A stretch of 64,000 nucleotides of DNA. Origin: Pseudaestuariivita rosea (GTDB taxonomy: Bacteria; Pseudomonadota; Alphaproteobacteria; Rhodobacterales; Rhodobacteraceae). Below, piece by piece: positions 43,039-52,424 of the stretch. A program made the position numbers and the translations under genes. Position 1 is the stretch's first letter; each line of letters begins with the position of its first letter. The notes under the pieces are model-generated. The model was not told the origin of the DNA. It saw only the letters and a program-made list of their open reading frames with translations, and did no database searches. The stretch spans positions 1 to 64,000 of the forward strand of contig NZ_JACNMP010000001.1 of the NCBI RefSeq assembly GCF_017592335.1, written 5' to 3'.

Positions 43039-43674
43039 ATGGATGACAGCAGTTTCACAAGGATGACAAAAGGGGGGATATCAAAAAACCGCGACCGAGA
43101 AACTGTTTTTTCCTTCACGCCAGACACCAGAATCCTGACCGAACGGGGTGAAGTTGCTATTCAAAACCTGCAGATCGGGGACATGGTCGAGACGGCTGAT
43201 AAGGGTCTGGAGCCGATTGTGTGGATCGGATCCGTCACTGTCAAAGCGGCACGGCGAAATGCGCCAGTTGTCATCCCCGAAGGCACCTTTGATAACATTC
43301 GTGAAATCAAGGTATCGCAAAACATGCGTATCTTGATGCGTGGCTGGCAGCTTGAGCTGAACTTCGGATATCACGAAGCATTGGTATCGTTGAAAAATCT
43401 TTCTTATTTCAATGCCTTATCTGTTATCCGCAAGGGCACTGTCGAATACTATCACATCCTGCTTGAAGAACACGAAATCATCTATGCCGACGGCATGGCC
43501 TGCGAAAGCTTCTTACCGACCGAAGAAAGCCTGGACGCACTTGGACCAGAACAACAGGCGTCGATTTATCGAGTCTTCCCTGAGTTGCAGACCGACGCTG
43601 CATTCTACGGCCCCGCAGCACGCCGCGAACTTGCACCGTTCGAAGCGCGACTGCTGGAACCCAATAGCACCTAA
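43039..43674 (+). CDS. Hint (hedgehog/intein) domain protein with Ser in the nucleophile position
   Basis: The 211-residue protein is a stand-alone Hint domain of the type common in Rhodobacteraceae: SFTPDTRILTERGEVAIQNL (25-44), GDMVET, and the late block YHILLEEHEIIYADGMACESF. Such domains usually begin at Cys in a CFTPGT motif; here the position is Ser25. No exported or target domain is fused, and the usual C-terminal His-Asn is not evident. The start used is ATG at 43039; a GTG at 42994 would add 15 residues. Its stop overlaps the convergent ileS stop by 4 nt. It may self-process or modify a partner, which is unknown. Confidence 0.8.
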   Translation: MDDSSFTRMTKGGISKNRDRETVFSFTPDTRILTERGEVAIQNLQIGDMVETADKGLEPIVWIGSVTVKAARRNAPVVIPEGTFDNIREIKVSQNMRILMRGWQLELNFGYHEALVSLKNLSYFNALSVIRKGTVEYYHILLEEHEIIYADGMACESFLPTEESLDALGPEQQASIYRVFPELQTDAAFYGPAARRELAPFEARLLEPNST

Positions 43675-46600
43675 GTCGCCTGCATCTGATCAGTTTCAGA
43701 CAGGGCCACATCGCATCTTTTGCAGACACCCGGATGCTGGTGCATCCCGACATCCGGCAGAATTTTCCAGCATCGCTGGCATTTCTGGCCTTCGGCACGT
43801 TCGAAAACAACACCGACACCTTCGACTTCGGGCAATCGAAAGGCCTCTTGCGGCAATGGATCACCGGACAGACTGACCGCTGAGGTGATGCAGATATCTG
43901 CAAAGTTAACCGATCGTAGCGCCTTTAGCGTCTCGACATCGCGGGCATGAACAACAGGCGCGGCCTCAAGACTGGCGCCGATGACCTTATCCTGTCGTTG
44001 CACTTCCAATGCGGCCGTCACGACCCGGCGGGCTTTGCGGATCAGATCCCATTTCGCGGCCAGCGGTTCATCGCGCCATTCGCCCGGTGTATGGGGCATA
44101 TCGACCAGATGGACCGAGCTGTCGTCGCCCGGGTAACGTTCCAACCAGACTTCTTCCATCGTAAAGACCAGAACGGGCGCAAGCCACGTGGTCAACCGGT
44201 GGAACAGCGTATCCAGAACCGTGCGCGCGGCGCGGCGTTCGGGCGTATTGCCGTCGCAATAAAGAACATCCTTGCGGATATCGAAATAGAACGACGACAG
44301 ATCGACCGTGGCAAAGTTGAACAGGCTTTGGAAAACCCCCTGAAAATCATATTTCGCATAGCCCGTGCGCACCGTATGATCCAACTCGGCCAGGCGGTGC
44401 AGCACCCATCGTTCCAGCTCGGGCATATCGGCGGGATCCACCCGGTCCGTCTCGGTGAATGCAGACAGGGACCCCAGCATAAACCGCATCGTATTGCGCA
44501 AGCGGCGATAGCTATCGGCCACACCTTTCAGGATTTCGGGCCCGATGCGCAGGTCGGCGGTGTAGTCCGACTGCGCCACCCAAAGCCGCAGAATATCGGC
44601 GCCGTACTGCTTGGTTACATCCTCGGGGCTGACGGTATTGCCAAGCGATTTGGACATCTTCATGCCCTTTTCGTCCAGCGTGAAGCCGTGCGTCAGCACC
44701 CCGCGATAAGGCGCGCGGCCCTTGGTGCCACAGGCCTGCAGCATCGACGAATGGAACCACCCGCGGTGCTGATCGGTGCCCTCAAGGTAAAGGTCGGCGA
44801 TGCCATCTTCGCTGCCGTCTTCACGGTCGCGCAGAACAAAGGCGTGGGTCGAGCCGCTGTCGAACCACACATCCAGAATGTCGAAGACCTGATCGTAGTC
44901 ATCGGGGTTATAGTCGTTGCCCAAAAACCGCTCTTTCGCGCCGTCTTTGTACCAGGCATCGGCGCCCTCGGCCTCAAACGCGTCATTGATCCGTGCGTTC
45001 ACAGCAGGGTCACGCAGCAGGAAATCCGCATCATCCGGCATCGCGCCTTTTTTGACAAAACAGGTCAGCGGCACGCCCCAGGCGCGTTGGCGGCTGAGAA
45101 CCCAATCGGGGCGCGCTTCGATCATCGAATAAAGCCGGTTGCGCCCGGTCTGCGGGGTCCAGGTGACCAGCTTGTCGATGCTGGTCAGCGCCCGTTCGCG
45201 GATCGTCGTGCCATAATCATCCTGCCCATCGCCGACAGGTTTGTCGATGGCCGCAAACCACTGTGGTGTGTTGCGATAGATCAGCGGCGCTTTCGACCGC
45301 CAGGAATGGGGATAGCTGTGCTTGATCTTGCCACGTGCCAACAGCCCGCCAACCTCAACGAGTTTATCGATAACCGCCTTGTTGGCGTCGCCTTCTTTAC
45401 CGTTTGGCTTTAGGATCGCCTTGCCGCCAAAAAACGGCAGATCCTGTCGAAATGTGCCATCTTCCAGAACGTTGTAGGTGATGACCTGGGAAAGCATTCC
45501 AAGATCACGGTAAAGTTCAAATTCGTCCATACCGTGCGACGGGGCGCAGTGGACAAAACCGGTGCCCTCCTCGTCGGTCACGAAATCGGCGGCACGGAAG
45601 TCACGCGGTTCGTCCCATTCCCCACCCGAGCCTTCGGCGTGGGCAAGGGGATGTTGTAACGTTAGCCCTTCGAGTTCGTATGCCGATACATCTCGAACTC
45701 TTTTATAATGGTGGTCTTCCAGCCTAGCACGCGAAAAGACTTCAGAGGCCATTTTATCCGCTACAATGAATTTTTCCCCAACATTTGCCCAACACTCGTC
45801 CGGAGTGTGAGTTATCTCGTAGATTCCGTAAGAAATCCCCTCGCCAAAAACTACTGCTTTGTTTGATGGGATCGTCCAGGGTGTTGTGGTCCAAATCACT
45901 ACATATGTATTGTGAAAATTAAGTGGGTCAGACTCAACTGAGGCAACGCGCTCATCCTTGGTTCGGTTGTCGTCAGTGCCATAAATTGCCTCTGCCAAAC
46001 GAACTGTCTGTTCAGCACGGTCTTTGGTATGTCCAGTCACCTTGAACTTCACCCAGACCGTGAAGCTTTCCTTATCGTGATACTCCACCTCGGCCTCGGC
46101 CAGTGCGGTTTTCTCAACCGGTGACCACATCACAGGCTTTGACCCCTGATAAAGCGTGCCGTTCATCAGGAATTTCTGGAACTCTTCCGCGATCACACGT
46201 TCGGCGTGGTAATCCATCGTCAGATAGGGGTTTTCCCACTTGCCCGTGATCCCCATCCGCTTGAATTCATCCCGCTGAACATCGATCCAGCCTTCGGCGA
46301 ACTCACGGCATTCCTGGCGGAACTCGACGACCGGTACCTGGTCCTTGTCGCGGCCTTTTTGGCGGTATTTTTCCTCGATCTTCCATTCGATGGGCAAGCC
46401 GTGGCAATCCCAGCCCGGCACGTAACGCGCATCACGACCCATCATCTGCTGCGACCGCACGACCATGTCTTTCAGGATCTTGTTCAGCGCGTGGCCGATG
46501 TGCAGATGGCCGTTTGCATAGGGTGGTCCGTCGTGCAGGGTAAAGGGTTCGCGCCCCTTTTTTTCGCGCAGGCGGTCATAGACAGCCATCTTTTCCCATC

Positions 46601-46703
46601 GCGCCAGCCATTCCGGTTCACGCTTGGGCAATCCCGCCCGCATCGGGAAGTCGGTCTGGGGCAGGTTCAGTGTTTCTTTATAGTTAGGCGTATCGGCGCA
46701 CAT
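43671..46703 (-). CDS. ileS: Isoleucyl-tRNA synthetase
   Basis: The 1010-residue class I enzyme has the HIGH motif in YANGHLHIGHALNK (about 61-74), the CP1 editing domain with TTTPWT (about 277-282) and GTGFVHCAPSHGMDEF, KMSKS in MKMSKSLGN (about 680) and a C-terminal zinc finger CQRCW-x-CKRC. The ATG is at 46703. A stretch at about 45650-46080 (residues 209-352, editing domain) has clearly lower GC (about 46%, counted over seven 60-nt lines, versus about 62% on both sides) and different codon use, suggesting recombination. Its end overlaps the convergent Hint gene by 4 nt. Confidence 0.98.
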   Translation of the reverse strand: MCADTPNYKETLNLPQTDFPMRAGLPKREPEWLARWEKMAVYDRLREKKGREPFTLHDGPPYANGHLHIGHALNKILKDMVVRSQQMMGRDARYVPGWDCHGLPIEWKIEEKYRQKGRDKDQVPVVEFRQECREFAEGWIDVQRDEFKRMGITGKWENPYLTMDYHAERVIAEEFQKFLMNGTLYQGSKPVMWSPVEKTALAEAEVEYHDKESFTVWVKFKVTGHTKDRAEQTVRLAEAIYGTDDNRTKDERVASVESDPLNFHNTYVVIWTTTPWTIPSNKAVVFGEGISYGIYEITHTPDECWANVGEKFIVADKMASEVFSRARLEDHHYKRVRDVSAYELEGLTLQHPLAHAEGSGGEWDEPRDFRAADFVTDEEGTGFVHCAPSHGMDEFELYRDLGMLSQVITYNVLEDGTFRQDLPFFGGKAILKPNGKEGDANKAVIDKLVEVGGLLARGKIKHSYPHSWRSKAPLIYRNTPQWFAAIDKPVGDGQDDYGTTIRERALTSIDKLVTWTPQTGRNRLYSMIEARPDWVLSRQRAWGVPLTCFVKKGAMPDDADFLLRDPAVNARINDAFEAEGADAWYKDGAKERFLGNDYNPDDYDQVFDILDVWFDSGSTHAFVLRDREDGSEDGIADLYLEGTDQHRGWFHSSMLQACGTKGRAPYRGVLTHGFTLDEKGMKMSKSLGNTVSPEDVTKQYGADILRLWVAQSDYTADLRIGPEILKGVADSYRRLRNTMRFMLGSLSAFTETDRVDPADMPELERWVLHRLAELDHTVRTGYAKYDFQGVFQSLFNFATVDLSSFYFDIRKDVLYCDGNTPERRAARTVLDTLFHRLTTWLAPVLVFTMEEVWLERYPGDDSSVHLVDMPHTPGEWRDEPLAAKWDLIRKARRVVTAALEVQRQDKVIGASLEAAPVVHARDVETLKALRSVNFADICITSAVSLSGDPLPQEAFRLPEVEGVGVVFERAEGQKCQRCWKILPDVGMHQHPGVCKRCDVALSETDQMQAT
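45650..46080 (-). other. Low-GC mosaic segment inside ileS
   Basis: In seven 60-nt lines (45661-46080) I count 27, 28, 29, 28, 26, 32 and 28 G+C (45-53%, mean 47%), while the lines at 45541 and 45601 have 40 and 38 (67% and 63%), and that at 46081 has 35 (58%). The reading frame is intact. The edges are sharp at about 45650 and less sharp at about 46080. This is the pattern of a recombinant tract within a gene. Confidence 0.7.
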
Positions 46704-46770
46704 CTTTAGCGTCCTGTTCTTCGATCTATCTGGAAATGCAAGGGTCGGCGTGGGTGATCATACGCCTTGT

Positions 46771-46800
46771 CCCGGCGGCTCAGGTGGTCAGAGCGCCGGG
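46771..46800. terminator. Hairpin between DUF2339 gene and ileS
   Basis: CCCGGC-(G)-GCTC at 46771-46781 pairs with GAGC-GCCGGG at 46791-46800 over 10 bp with one bulged G, loop 9 nt. It is downstream of the DUF2339 gene (minus strand) and upstream of ileS; without a T tract the terminator role is uncertain. Confidence 0.4.
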
Positions 46801-46884
46801 CATGTAATTCGAATAGTGATCGCCGTGCAGTACATCATGGTGGTCTTATAGGCGCAGCTTTTGCCAGCGTCCAGTGTTGTTAAA

Positions 46885-49575
46885 TCAGGCGCCTGTGGGT
46901 TCGGCCATGCGCTTCTGCACCCAGCGGTTCAGCCAGGCCAGACCCGCCAGCGAAAGCCCAAGCGCAAGGAAGGAAAAGACGCGCATCAGGCCGACCAGCT
47001 CTGATATATCGACGAAAAAGACCTTGGCCACTGCAAGTCCGATGATGATCAGGCCCGCCCGTCGCAAACCGGCGGACTGTTTGGCCAGCGCGCGGAAGAA
47101 TAAGACAGCCCCGATGACCAGCAAGGCAACCGTATAGCTGTAAAGTTCGGGCTGGGTCGTGCCTGGATTATCCATGCCATCAGCACCCTGCCAGAAATGT
47201 CGGATGACCAAGGCCAGCCAAAGGGATGCCAAACCGATGGAAAGGCTGGACAAGGGCCATTTCAGCCAACGCGACATGGTCTTGATACGCCAGACGCCGA
47301 TGCCCAGGACAATGGCCGGAAACAGGTAAGCCAACAGCAGTGTGTTCAGAAGCGGTGGGCCCAGAACCTCGCCGTCGAACCAACTTCCTGCGTCGACGAG
47401 CGGATTGAATAGCGTCAGCGCCAACAGCAGGAATATCGTCGCGATCAGCGCGTAAAGAATAATCAGGATAATCCGAACAGCCTTGATCCAAACCGCGCCA
47501 GACGGCAATCGCTGGATCTGCGCCAGCATCAGCGACAGCCAGACCGTTGCGATTGACCCCATGCCCCAATGATTGTCAATTCCATCGCCACCGAACTGCC
47601 ATTCGGCAAAACGGAACAGCATGATTGAGGTGAAGATACCAGCCGCGCTGAAAGCCGCGCTGTCCAGCATCAGTTTGGCGACGGGCCGGTCTTTATGTCG
47701 CAGTATTTGCAAGGCCGCAACAAAAGCAATCAGGGGCGCCGCCATGGATGTTGCGGCTTCGAAGATGGGTCTATCGATTGCAAAATCTAGTCCCGGATCA
47801 ATCACAACCCGATACCCAAGCACAATAACCCCGGCCGAGATGAAAATGCCCATAGGGCGCAGGTTGAACTTTCGGTCCAAGGCAGCGGCGGCAAGAACCA
47901 TCACAGACAATGAGATCGTCAATGCAACCGAACTTAAGACGATAAACAGCGCAAATGAGATCGAAGACAACGCCGACAGCACCGCAAAAGAAGCGCGTAA
48001 CTTGTCGTCGCCATCACGTTTGGCAAAGCGCTCGGCCGTAAACACCATCACCGCAGCCAGAATGACAGCATGCAAAGCCCAGGGATACGCGCCAATATGG
48101 GCGGCTGGCTGCCATGTGAATTCAAGCAAGATCGCCACAGCCGGCGCAAATACTGCGGCACCAGCAGCCCAGACCGCCGGGCGGGCCGTCCATCCAAAGG
48201 ATCGCCAAGCTGCGGCAAGCGATGTGAGCAGCGCAATGATAAGCAATATCGTGGCCTGCATCGGCATCGACTGTTCGGCACCTTCAATGGGCTCTGCCAC
48301 AAAGGCGCTATAGACGGATCCGTTGATATCACTATGACTGAAGATAGTGATCATGAAGACCAGTGCGGGCAGGACGGTCAGTTCTTCCAGCGCCGGAGCC
48401 TCTTTCGCCCAAATGATCAGGCCCAGCATCAAGGCAGTCAGACAGGTGATCGTCAGCCAGAAATCTGCAGCGCCGCGCAAATATAGAAGTGACATCAGAA
48501 TGCAGGCGACCAATGTGGTCGCGCCCGCCAGACGTGTCGGAAACTCAGGCCACGGCATATCGGGTGTTTTGGTTAACATACCAAACAGGCTGGTTCCTTG
48601 ATGTTTTGGCACAATGCTTAGCATCGGTACGCAAATCGATGCGAAAACAAGGCCGGTCAGATAAACTGCAAAGAACCCCGCTTGCGCATCCCCCATGTAC
48701 AAAAGGACGCCCGCAGCAAACGCAGCAGAAATCGACAAGACCGATACCCAGGCCCAACGTCGGATTGAATCGACAAATAGCCCAGTCAGCGCCACAACCG
48801 CGAAATACGCGAATAAGCCTGATGGATCTTCGCTTTCGCCACCGATCAGGAACGGCGCAGCCATCGCGCCGATTATACCGACCACGGCCAAAAGCGGGCC
48901 ATAAAACCAGCCCAGAACGATGGCTAAAACCGCGACAATGACCATAGCACCCAAAGCCGTATTCGGTCCGATCAAATCATACAGCATGCGCGCACCCAGG
49001 ATCGCGCCGAACAAAGTAACGATCCCAGCGCTTGAAAAAGTCGATGGCAGGTATGCTGTCGAAACACTTTCGTCATCCCCAAAACACCGCCTCAACCATT
49101 CGCCGACGCCAACCAGGCCCGCACCAAAGACCAGCGCAATCAGGATACGCGCCATTGGGGGGATAAGGGCGTTTTCAATACTGTACTGCACCAGAAAAAT
49201 CCCCGCCAATGCCAGCGACACAGCGGAAACCGCGTAAAACCAGTTTTCGCCAAGCCACTGAAAAAGCGCACTGATCTTATCCTGGCGGAAGACAATCGCT
49301 TGCGGTGGTGAAGTGACGTCCTGTCGTTGGTGGGGTGTCTGACCCGGTTGCTTTAGCTTCCCAGGTTTGGGTGTCGGCGATGTGACCTTTTGCGTTTTTT
49401 CATCTGAAATCAAAGGTAGCTCTCGCGGCGTCTTTGTGTTTTTTGCGATCGGATCAGATTTCAGATCGGCACCGCCGCGCCTTTCAAGCCTTTGAATGGC
49501 AGATTTCAAATTCTGCTGGTTGACGAATAGATAGATCACTGCGCCAAGCAGGATCACATTCAAAATAAATAACAT
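46885..49575 (-). CDS. DUF2339 polytopic membrane protein
   Basis: The 896-residue protein has a short N-terminal helix (1-18), a polar and Pro/Lys-rich linker (19-105) and then more than 20 hydrophobic segments to the end, the pattern of the DUF2339 family (large, up to 28 helices, PF10101). The conserved block EN-x-FY-x(4)-LALAGIFLVQYSIE is seen near 110-130. Function is unknown; these proteins are common in Gram-negative bacteria. No obvious operon partner. ileS lies 181 nt downstream. Confidence 0.87.
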   Translation of the reverse strand: MLFILNVILLGAVIYLFVNQQNLKSAIQRLERRGGADLKSDPIAKNTKTPRELPLISDEKTQKVTSPTPKPGKLKQPGQTPHQRQDVTSPPQAIVFRQDKISALFQWLGENWFYAVSAVSLALAGIFLVQYSIENALIPPMARILIALVFGAGLVGVGEWLRRCFGDDESVSTAYLPSTFSSAGIVTLFGAILGARMLYDLIGPNTALGAMVIVAVLAIVLGWFYGPLLAVVGIIGAMAAPFLIGGESEDPSGLFAYFAVVALTGLFVDSIRRWAWVSVLSISAAFAAGVLLYMGDAQAGFFAVYLTGLVFASICVPMLSIVPKHQGTSLFGMLTKTPDMPWPEFPTRLAGATTLVACILMSLLYLRGAADFWLTITCLTALMLGLIIWAKEAPALEELTVLPALVFMITIFSHSDINGSVYSAFVAEPIEGAEQSMPMQATILLIIALLTSLAAAWRSFGWTARPAVWAAGAAVFAPAVAILLEFTWQPAAHIGAYPWALHAVILAAVMVFTAERFAKRDGDDKLRASFAVLSALSSISFALFIVLSSVALTISLSVMVLAAAALDRKFNLRPMGIFISAGVIVLGYRVVIDPGLDFAIDRPIFEAATSMAAPLIAFVAALQILRHKDRPVAKLMLDSAAFSAAGIFTSIMLFRFAEWQFGGDGIDNHWGMGSIATVWLSLMLAQIQRLPSGAVWIKAVRIILIILYALIATIFLLLALTLFNPLVDAGSWFDGEVLGPPLLNTLLLAYLFPAIVLGIGVWRIKTMSRWLKWPLSSLSIGLASLWLALVIRHFWQGADGMDNPGTTQPELYSYTVALLVIGAVLFFRALAKQSAGLRRAGLIIIGLAVAKVFFVDISELVGLMRVFSFLALGLSLAGLAWLNRWVQKRMAEPTGA

Positions 49576-49691
49576 TACCCGTGAACCACCTTTGCTTATC
49601 CCTGCGTAAGTCTAACGGGATTACCACGCGACAAAATGGTGGAATACCAGACCGTTGGAGATAATGTGGCTTTGTGGTAATTAGGATTACA

Positions 49692-49725
49692 GTGCTTGGA
49701 TTTAGGTATTTCAAATCCACAGCAC
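49692..49725 (-). terminator. Hairpin after the tandem protease genes
   Basis: GTGCT-TGGATTT (49692-49703) pairs with AAATCCA-(C)-AGCAC (49713-49725), 12 bp with a single bulge, loop 9 nt. It starts 33 nt after the end of the second protease on the minus strand, a suitable place for a terminator. Confidence 0.5.
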
Positions 49726-49757
49726 GCAATCGGCTGGCAATATCATGCCACTACATA

Positions 49758-50573
49758 CTAAGGCTTAAGAAACTTTGCGCCCGATCCGTTTGATTGCGGC
49801 AGTCCACGGTTTGGCGTCCGTGATACAGGCTGAGCCAACCGGTCTGTTGTGACAACCCCTTGTCCGGTGCGAAAAGCACGTTTTAGGTCCTCGACGACCT
49901 CAGGCAGCTCCATACCTATAGCAATAACACCGCGCTCATCCCGAGTGCCCCTTGATACGATCGACACAACCCGCAAACGTTCGTTTTTCAATTCAAAAAC
50001 AGGCGCACCAGACGATCCATAATATACATCGCAGTTAAATGCGATCAGCCCATCGCGACGCCCCAAAACGCTGCACCTGCGTTGCCAGCTTAGCGCTTCA
50101 TTTCTGTCCCGGGCATAGGATACAACGCTGATCGTCTTGGCATTGCGTGATGGATATTCGACCAGATAGGGATCCGCCAAGCCGATTGATATGGGCTGAT
50201 CCAGTTCCAGCAAAGCAACATCGTAAAGTGGATCACGACGCGGTTGTATCAATGACAGATCATAGGCCGGGTGCAGAACCAGACGTGAAATCTGCCGTTC
50301 TGCCAGTGACTCTCCGTCACGATAGCCGGCACGAAATGTAATGCGGCTTGGGTTGACGGCCTTATCGTCGACCAAACAATGTGCAGCAGTCAGTACCAGA
50401 TTCTTGGCAATCAACGCGCCGGTACAGGTGCCTTTTCCACTGATGTCGACACGCCCCACGGCTTCCCAGCCAAAAAGATCATCGCGCTGTGTCAGGCGTT
50501 TCAGCCCGGTATCATCAGAGAAGACGACGGATGGGCTGACCGCAATCAAAAGGCACAAAAAGAAACGGATCAT
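49758..50573 (-). CDS. Trypsin-like serine protease (second of tandem pair)
   Basis: The 271-residue protein has a signal peptide (about 1-19) and a chymotrypsin-fold protease: His65 in LTAAHC, Asp118 in DVALLEL and Ser188 in YGSSGAP. The normal GDSGGP reads GSSGAP, as in many secreted Rhodobacterales members. It begins with an N-terminal RDDLFGWEAVGR that may mark the propeptide boundary. It is 4 nt overlapping with the upstream paralogue and shares its architecture, so a duplication. Likely periplasmic or secreted; substrate unknown. Confidence 0.87.
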   Translation of the reverse strand: MIRFFLCLLIAVSPSVVFSDDTGLKRLTQRDDLFGWEAVGRVDISGKGTCTGALIAKNLVLTAAHCLVDDKAVNPSRITFRAGYRDGESLAERQISRLVLHPAYDLSLIQPRRDPLYDVALLELDQPISIGLADPYLVEYPSRNAKTISVVSYARDRNEALSWQRRCSVLGRRDGLIAFNCDVYYGSSGAPVFELKNERLRVVSIVSRGTRDERGVIAIGMELPEVVEDLKRAFRTGQGVVTTDRLAQPVSRTPNRGLPQSNGSGAKFLKP

Positions 50574-51394
50574 GGTTTTTGGAAATTAGCACCAATGTTG
50601 CGACGGTTGTTGTTATTGGCTCCATTGCTCAGGCGACGAATGTTCTGAACATCTTCAGGCCAATATCCTTCACCTGCGGACAGTTCTGCCAGCAATGCCT
50701 TAAGCGGCCCGTGCAGATCGGTGCCGATGGACACACTGCGGCCATCAATTTCGGCCATCGCTGAAACGACTGAAACGATTTTCGGCTGTTCATCATCAAT
50801 CACAAAGATGGGGGCGCCCGATGATCCAAAATCGACCTCGCATGACAGAACCAATGTACCCGAACGCCGGGCCAGAACATAGCAGACTTCTTGGATCGAC
50901 GGCGCTTCGGACCGGTCATGGGCATAAGATACAACGCCCACCTTCGATCCCTTGCGGGGCCGGACATCCGTCTGGAACGGCTGAATGCGTGTGTCGCGGA
51001 TGGGGCGGATCAGCTCAAGAATAGCCAGATCGTTCTGGATACGCCCGCCGCCGACGCCAACATCATAGGTGTACGAGGGATGGATCACCGCCCGTCTGAC
51101 TTCCCGGTAGGACTGCGCGCGACCGTTCCGCCAACCCGCCAAAAACTGGATGTTTCTGTGATCCAGGCGTTCACCCGTCACCTGGTCAAACAGGCAATGC
51201 GCCGCTGTCAAAACAAGATCCGGCGCAATCAGCGCGCCGGTACAAAAGCCACGCCCGCCGATGTCAAGCTGACCAACGGCTTCCCACCCACGACTGTCAT
51301 CGGCAGTGCGCAGCGGTGTCAACTGGCTGTCTTTTGCAGCGGCTGGAAACACTCCAAGCAGAAGAATGGCTTTCAGCAAAAGCACAAGACGCAT
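50570..51394 (-). CDS. Trypsin-like serine protease (first of tandem pair)
   Basis: The 274-residue protein has a signal peptide (about 1-20, ending PAAA-KD), catalytic His66 (LTAAHC), Asp122 (NDLAILEL) and Ser192 in FGSSGAP. It is a paralogue of the next gene, with the same opening SRGWEAVGQLDIGG and a tail rich in Asn/Arg (NNNNRRN). It is the first gene of a two-gene operon downstream of the ribosomal rpsF-rpsR-rplI operon, from which it is separated by a strong terminator. Confidence 0.87.
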   Translation of the reverse strand: MRLVLLLKAILLLGVFPAAAKDSQLTPLRTADDSRGWEAVGQLDIGGRGFCTGALIAPDLVLTAAHCLFDQVTGERLDHRNIQFLAGWRNGRAQSYREVRRAVIHPSYTYDVGVGGGRIQNDLAILELIRPIRDTRIQPFQTDVRPRKGSKVGVVSYAHDRSEAPSIQEVCYVLARRSGTLVLSCEVDFGSSGAPIFVIDDEQPKIVSVVSAMAEIDGRSVSIGTDLHGPLKALLAELSAGEGYWPEDVQNIRRLSNGANNNNRRNIGANFQKP

Positions 51395-51476
51395 GATAGC
51401 TCCGCAGGTTGGGTTGGTCTGGGATCAGAACCAAGGGGAATCTTCCGTCAGGATCATTCAACCCTTTGACGGACGC

Positions 51477-51512
51477 AATAAAAAAGCCGCACAAAATGAT
51501 CTGTGCGGCTTT
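51477..51512 (-). terminator. Rho-independent terminator of rpsF-rpsR-rplI
   Basis: On the minus strand an 11-bp GC-rich stem (51483-51493 with 51502-51512, loop 8 nt) is followed by a run of T residues (complement of A tract ending at 51485), 22 nt after the rplI stop. This is the best-formed intrinsic terminator in the window. Confidence 0.9.
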
Positions 51513-51533
51513 CGATGTGCTTTTGATGCGACT

Positions 51534-52172
51534 TTATTCCGCTTTTGTTTCTGCTTCAGTTTCAGCTTCCTGCGCTTCGACAGACGCCGGGGCGTCATCA
51601 GCCAATTCATCCAGTGCCGCGCCGCCGATGTCATCAAACAGCTCGGAAATTTCAAATTCGGCCGCTGCTTCTTCTTCTGCGGCAAGCTCTTGGATGGATT
51701 TACCAGACGCCTGAAGTTCGGCCTCTTCCTGGGAACGCGCAACATTCAGCATGATCTTGGCGTCGACTTCAGGGTGCAGGCTGACGGACAGTTCGTGCAG
51801 GCCCAGTTCTTTGATCGGCGCCACCAGCGACACCTGTTTGCGATCAATCGAAAACCCGGCTTCTGTCACGGCATCTGATGCATCGCGGGTCGTGACCGAA
51901 CCGTAAAGCGCGCCTGAGTCAGAGGCGGAACGAATCACAATGAACTGCTGACCGTCCAGACGTTCAGCCAATGCATCAGCTTCTTTCTTAGTCTCAAGAT
52001 TGCGTGCTTCCAGTTGGGCTTTCTGCTCTTCGAACTGCTTCACATTGGCATCCGACGCCGTCAGCGCCTTGCCCTGTGGCAGCAGAAAGTTACGGGCATA
52101 GCCCGGTTTGACGTCAACGACATCGCCCATCTGGCCCAGTTTGGCCACGCGTTCCAAAAGGATGACTTGCAT
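51534..52172 (-). CDS. rplI: 50S ribosomal protein L9
   Basis: The 212-residue protein has the L9 signature [34 protein letters not shown] (split in the text: [19 protein letters not shown]) and the C-terminal rRNA-binding lobe. It is some 60 residues longer than E. coli L9 because of an acidic Glu/Ala-rich tail ending [11 protein letters not shown], a usual alphaproteobacterial feature. Last gene of rpsF-rpsR-rplI. Confidence 0.98.
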   Translation of the reverse strand: MQVILLERVAKLGQMGDVVDVKPGYARNFLLPQGKALTASDANVKQFEEQKAQLEARNLETKKEADALAERLDGQQFIVIRSASDSGALYGSVTTRDASDAVTEAGFSIDRKQVSLVAPIKELGLHELSVSLHPEVDAKIMLNVARSQEEAELQASGKSIQELAAEEEAAAEFEISELFDDIGGAALDELADDAPASVEAQEAETEAETKAE

Positions 52173-52182
52173 GTCTTTCTCC

Positions 52183-52410
52183 TTACTTCACAGCGTATGG
52201 CAACAGGGCCAGGAAGCGCGCGCGTTTGATAGCACGGGCCAGCTCACGCTGTTTTTTGGCAGACACCGCAGTGATACGGCTTGGAACGATTTTACCACGT
52301 TCCGAGATGTAGCGTTGCAGCAGACGTGTATCTTTATAATCGATCTTTGGCGCATTTTCACCCGAGAAGGGGCAAACTTTGCGACGGCGGAAAAATGGTT
52401 TTGCAGCCAT
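52183..52410 (-). CDS. rpsR: 30S ribosomal protein S18
   Basis: The 75-residue protein has the S18 core [17 protein letters not shown] and an N-terminal [20 protein letters not shown]. It pairs with S6 in the 30S platform. It lies 14 nt after rpsF and 10 nt before rplI, the normal operon. Confidence 0.98.
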   Translation of the reverse strand: MAAKPFFRRRKVCPFSGENAPKIDYKDTRLLQRYISERGKIVPSRITAVSAKKQRELARAIKRARFLALLPYAVK

Positions 52411-52424
52411 GATTTAGCTCCTTC

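Noticed and set aside
43947-45413. 488-codon plus-strand frame opposite ileS
   Set aside because: Antisense shadow of ileS, with no domain and no promoter or ribosome site.
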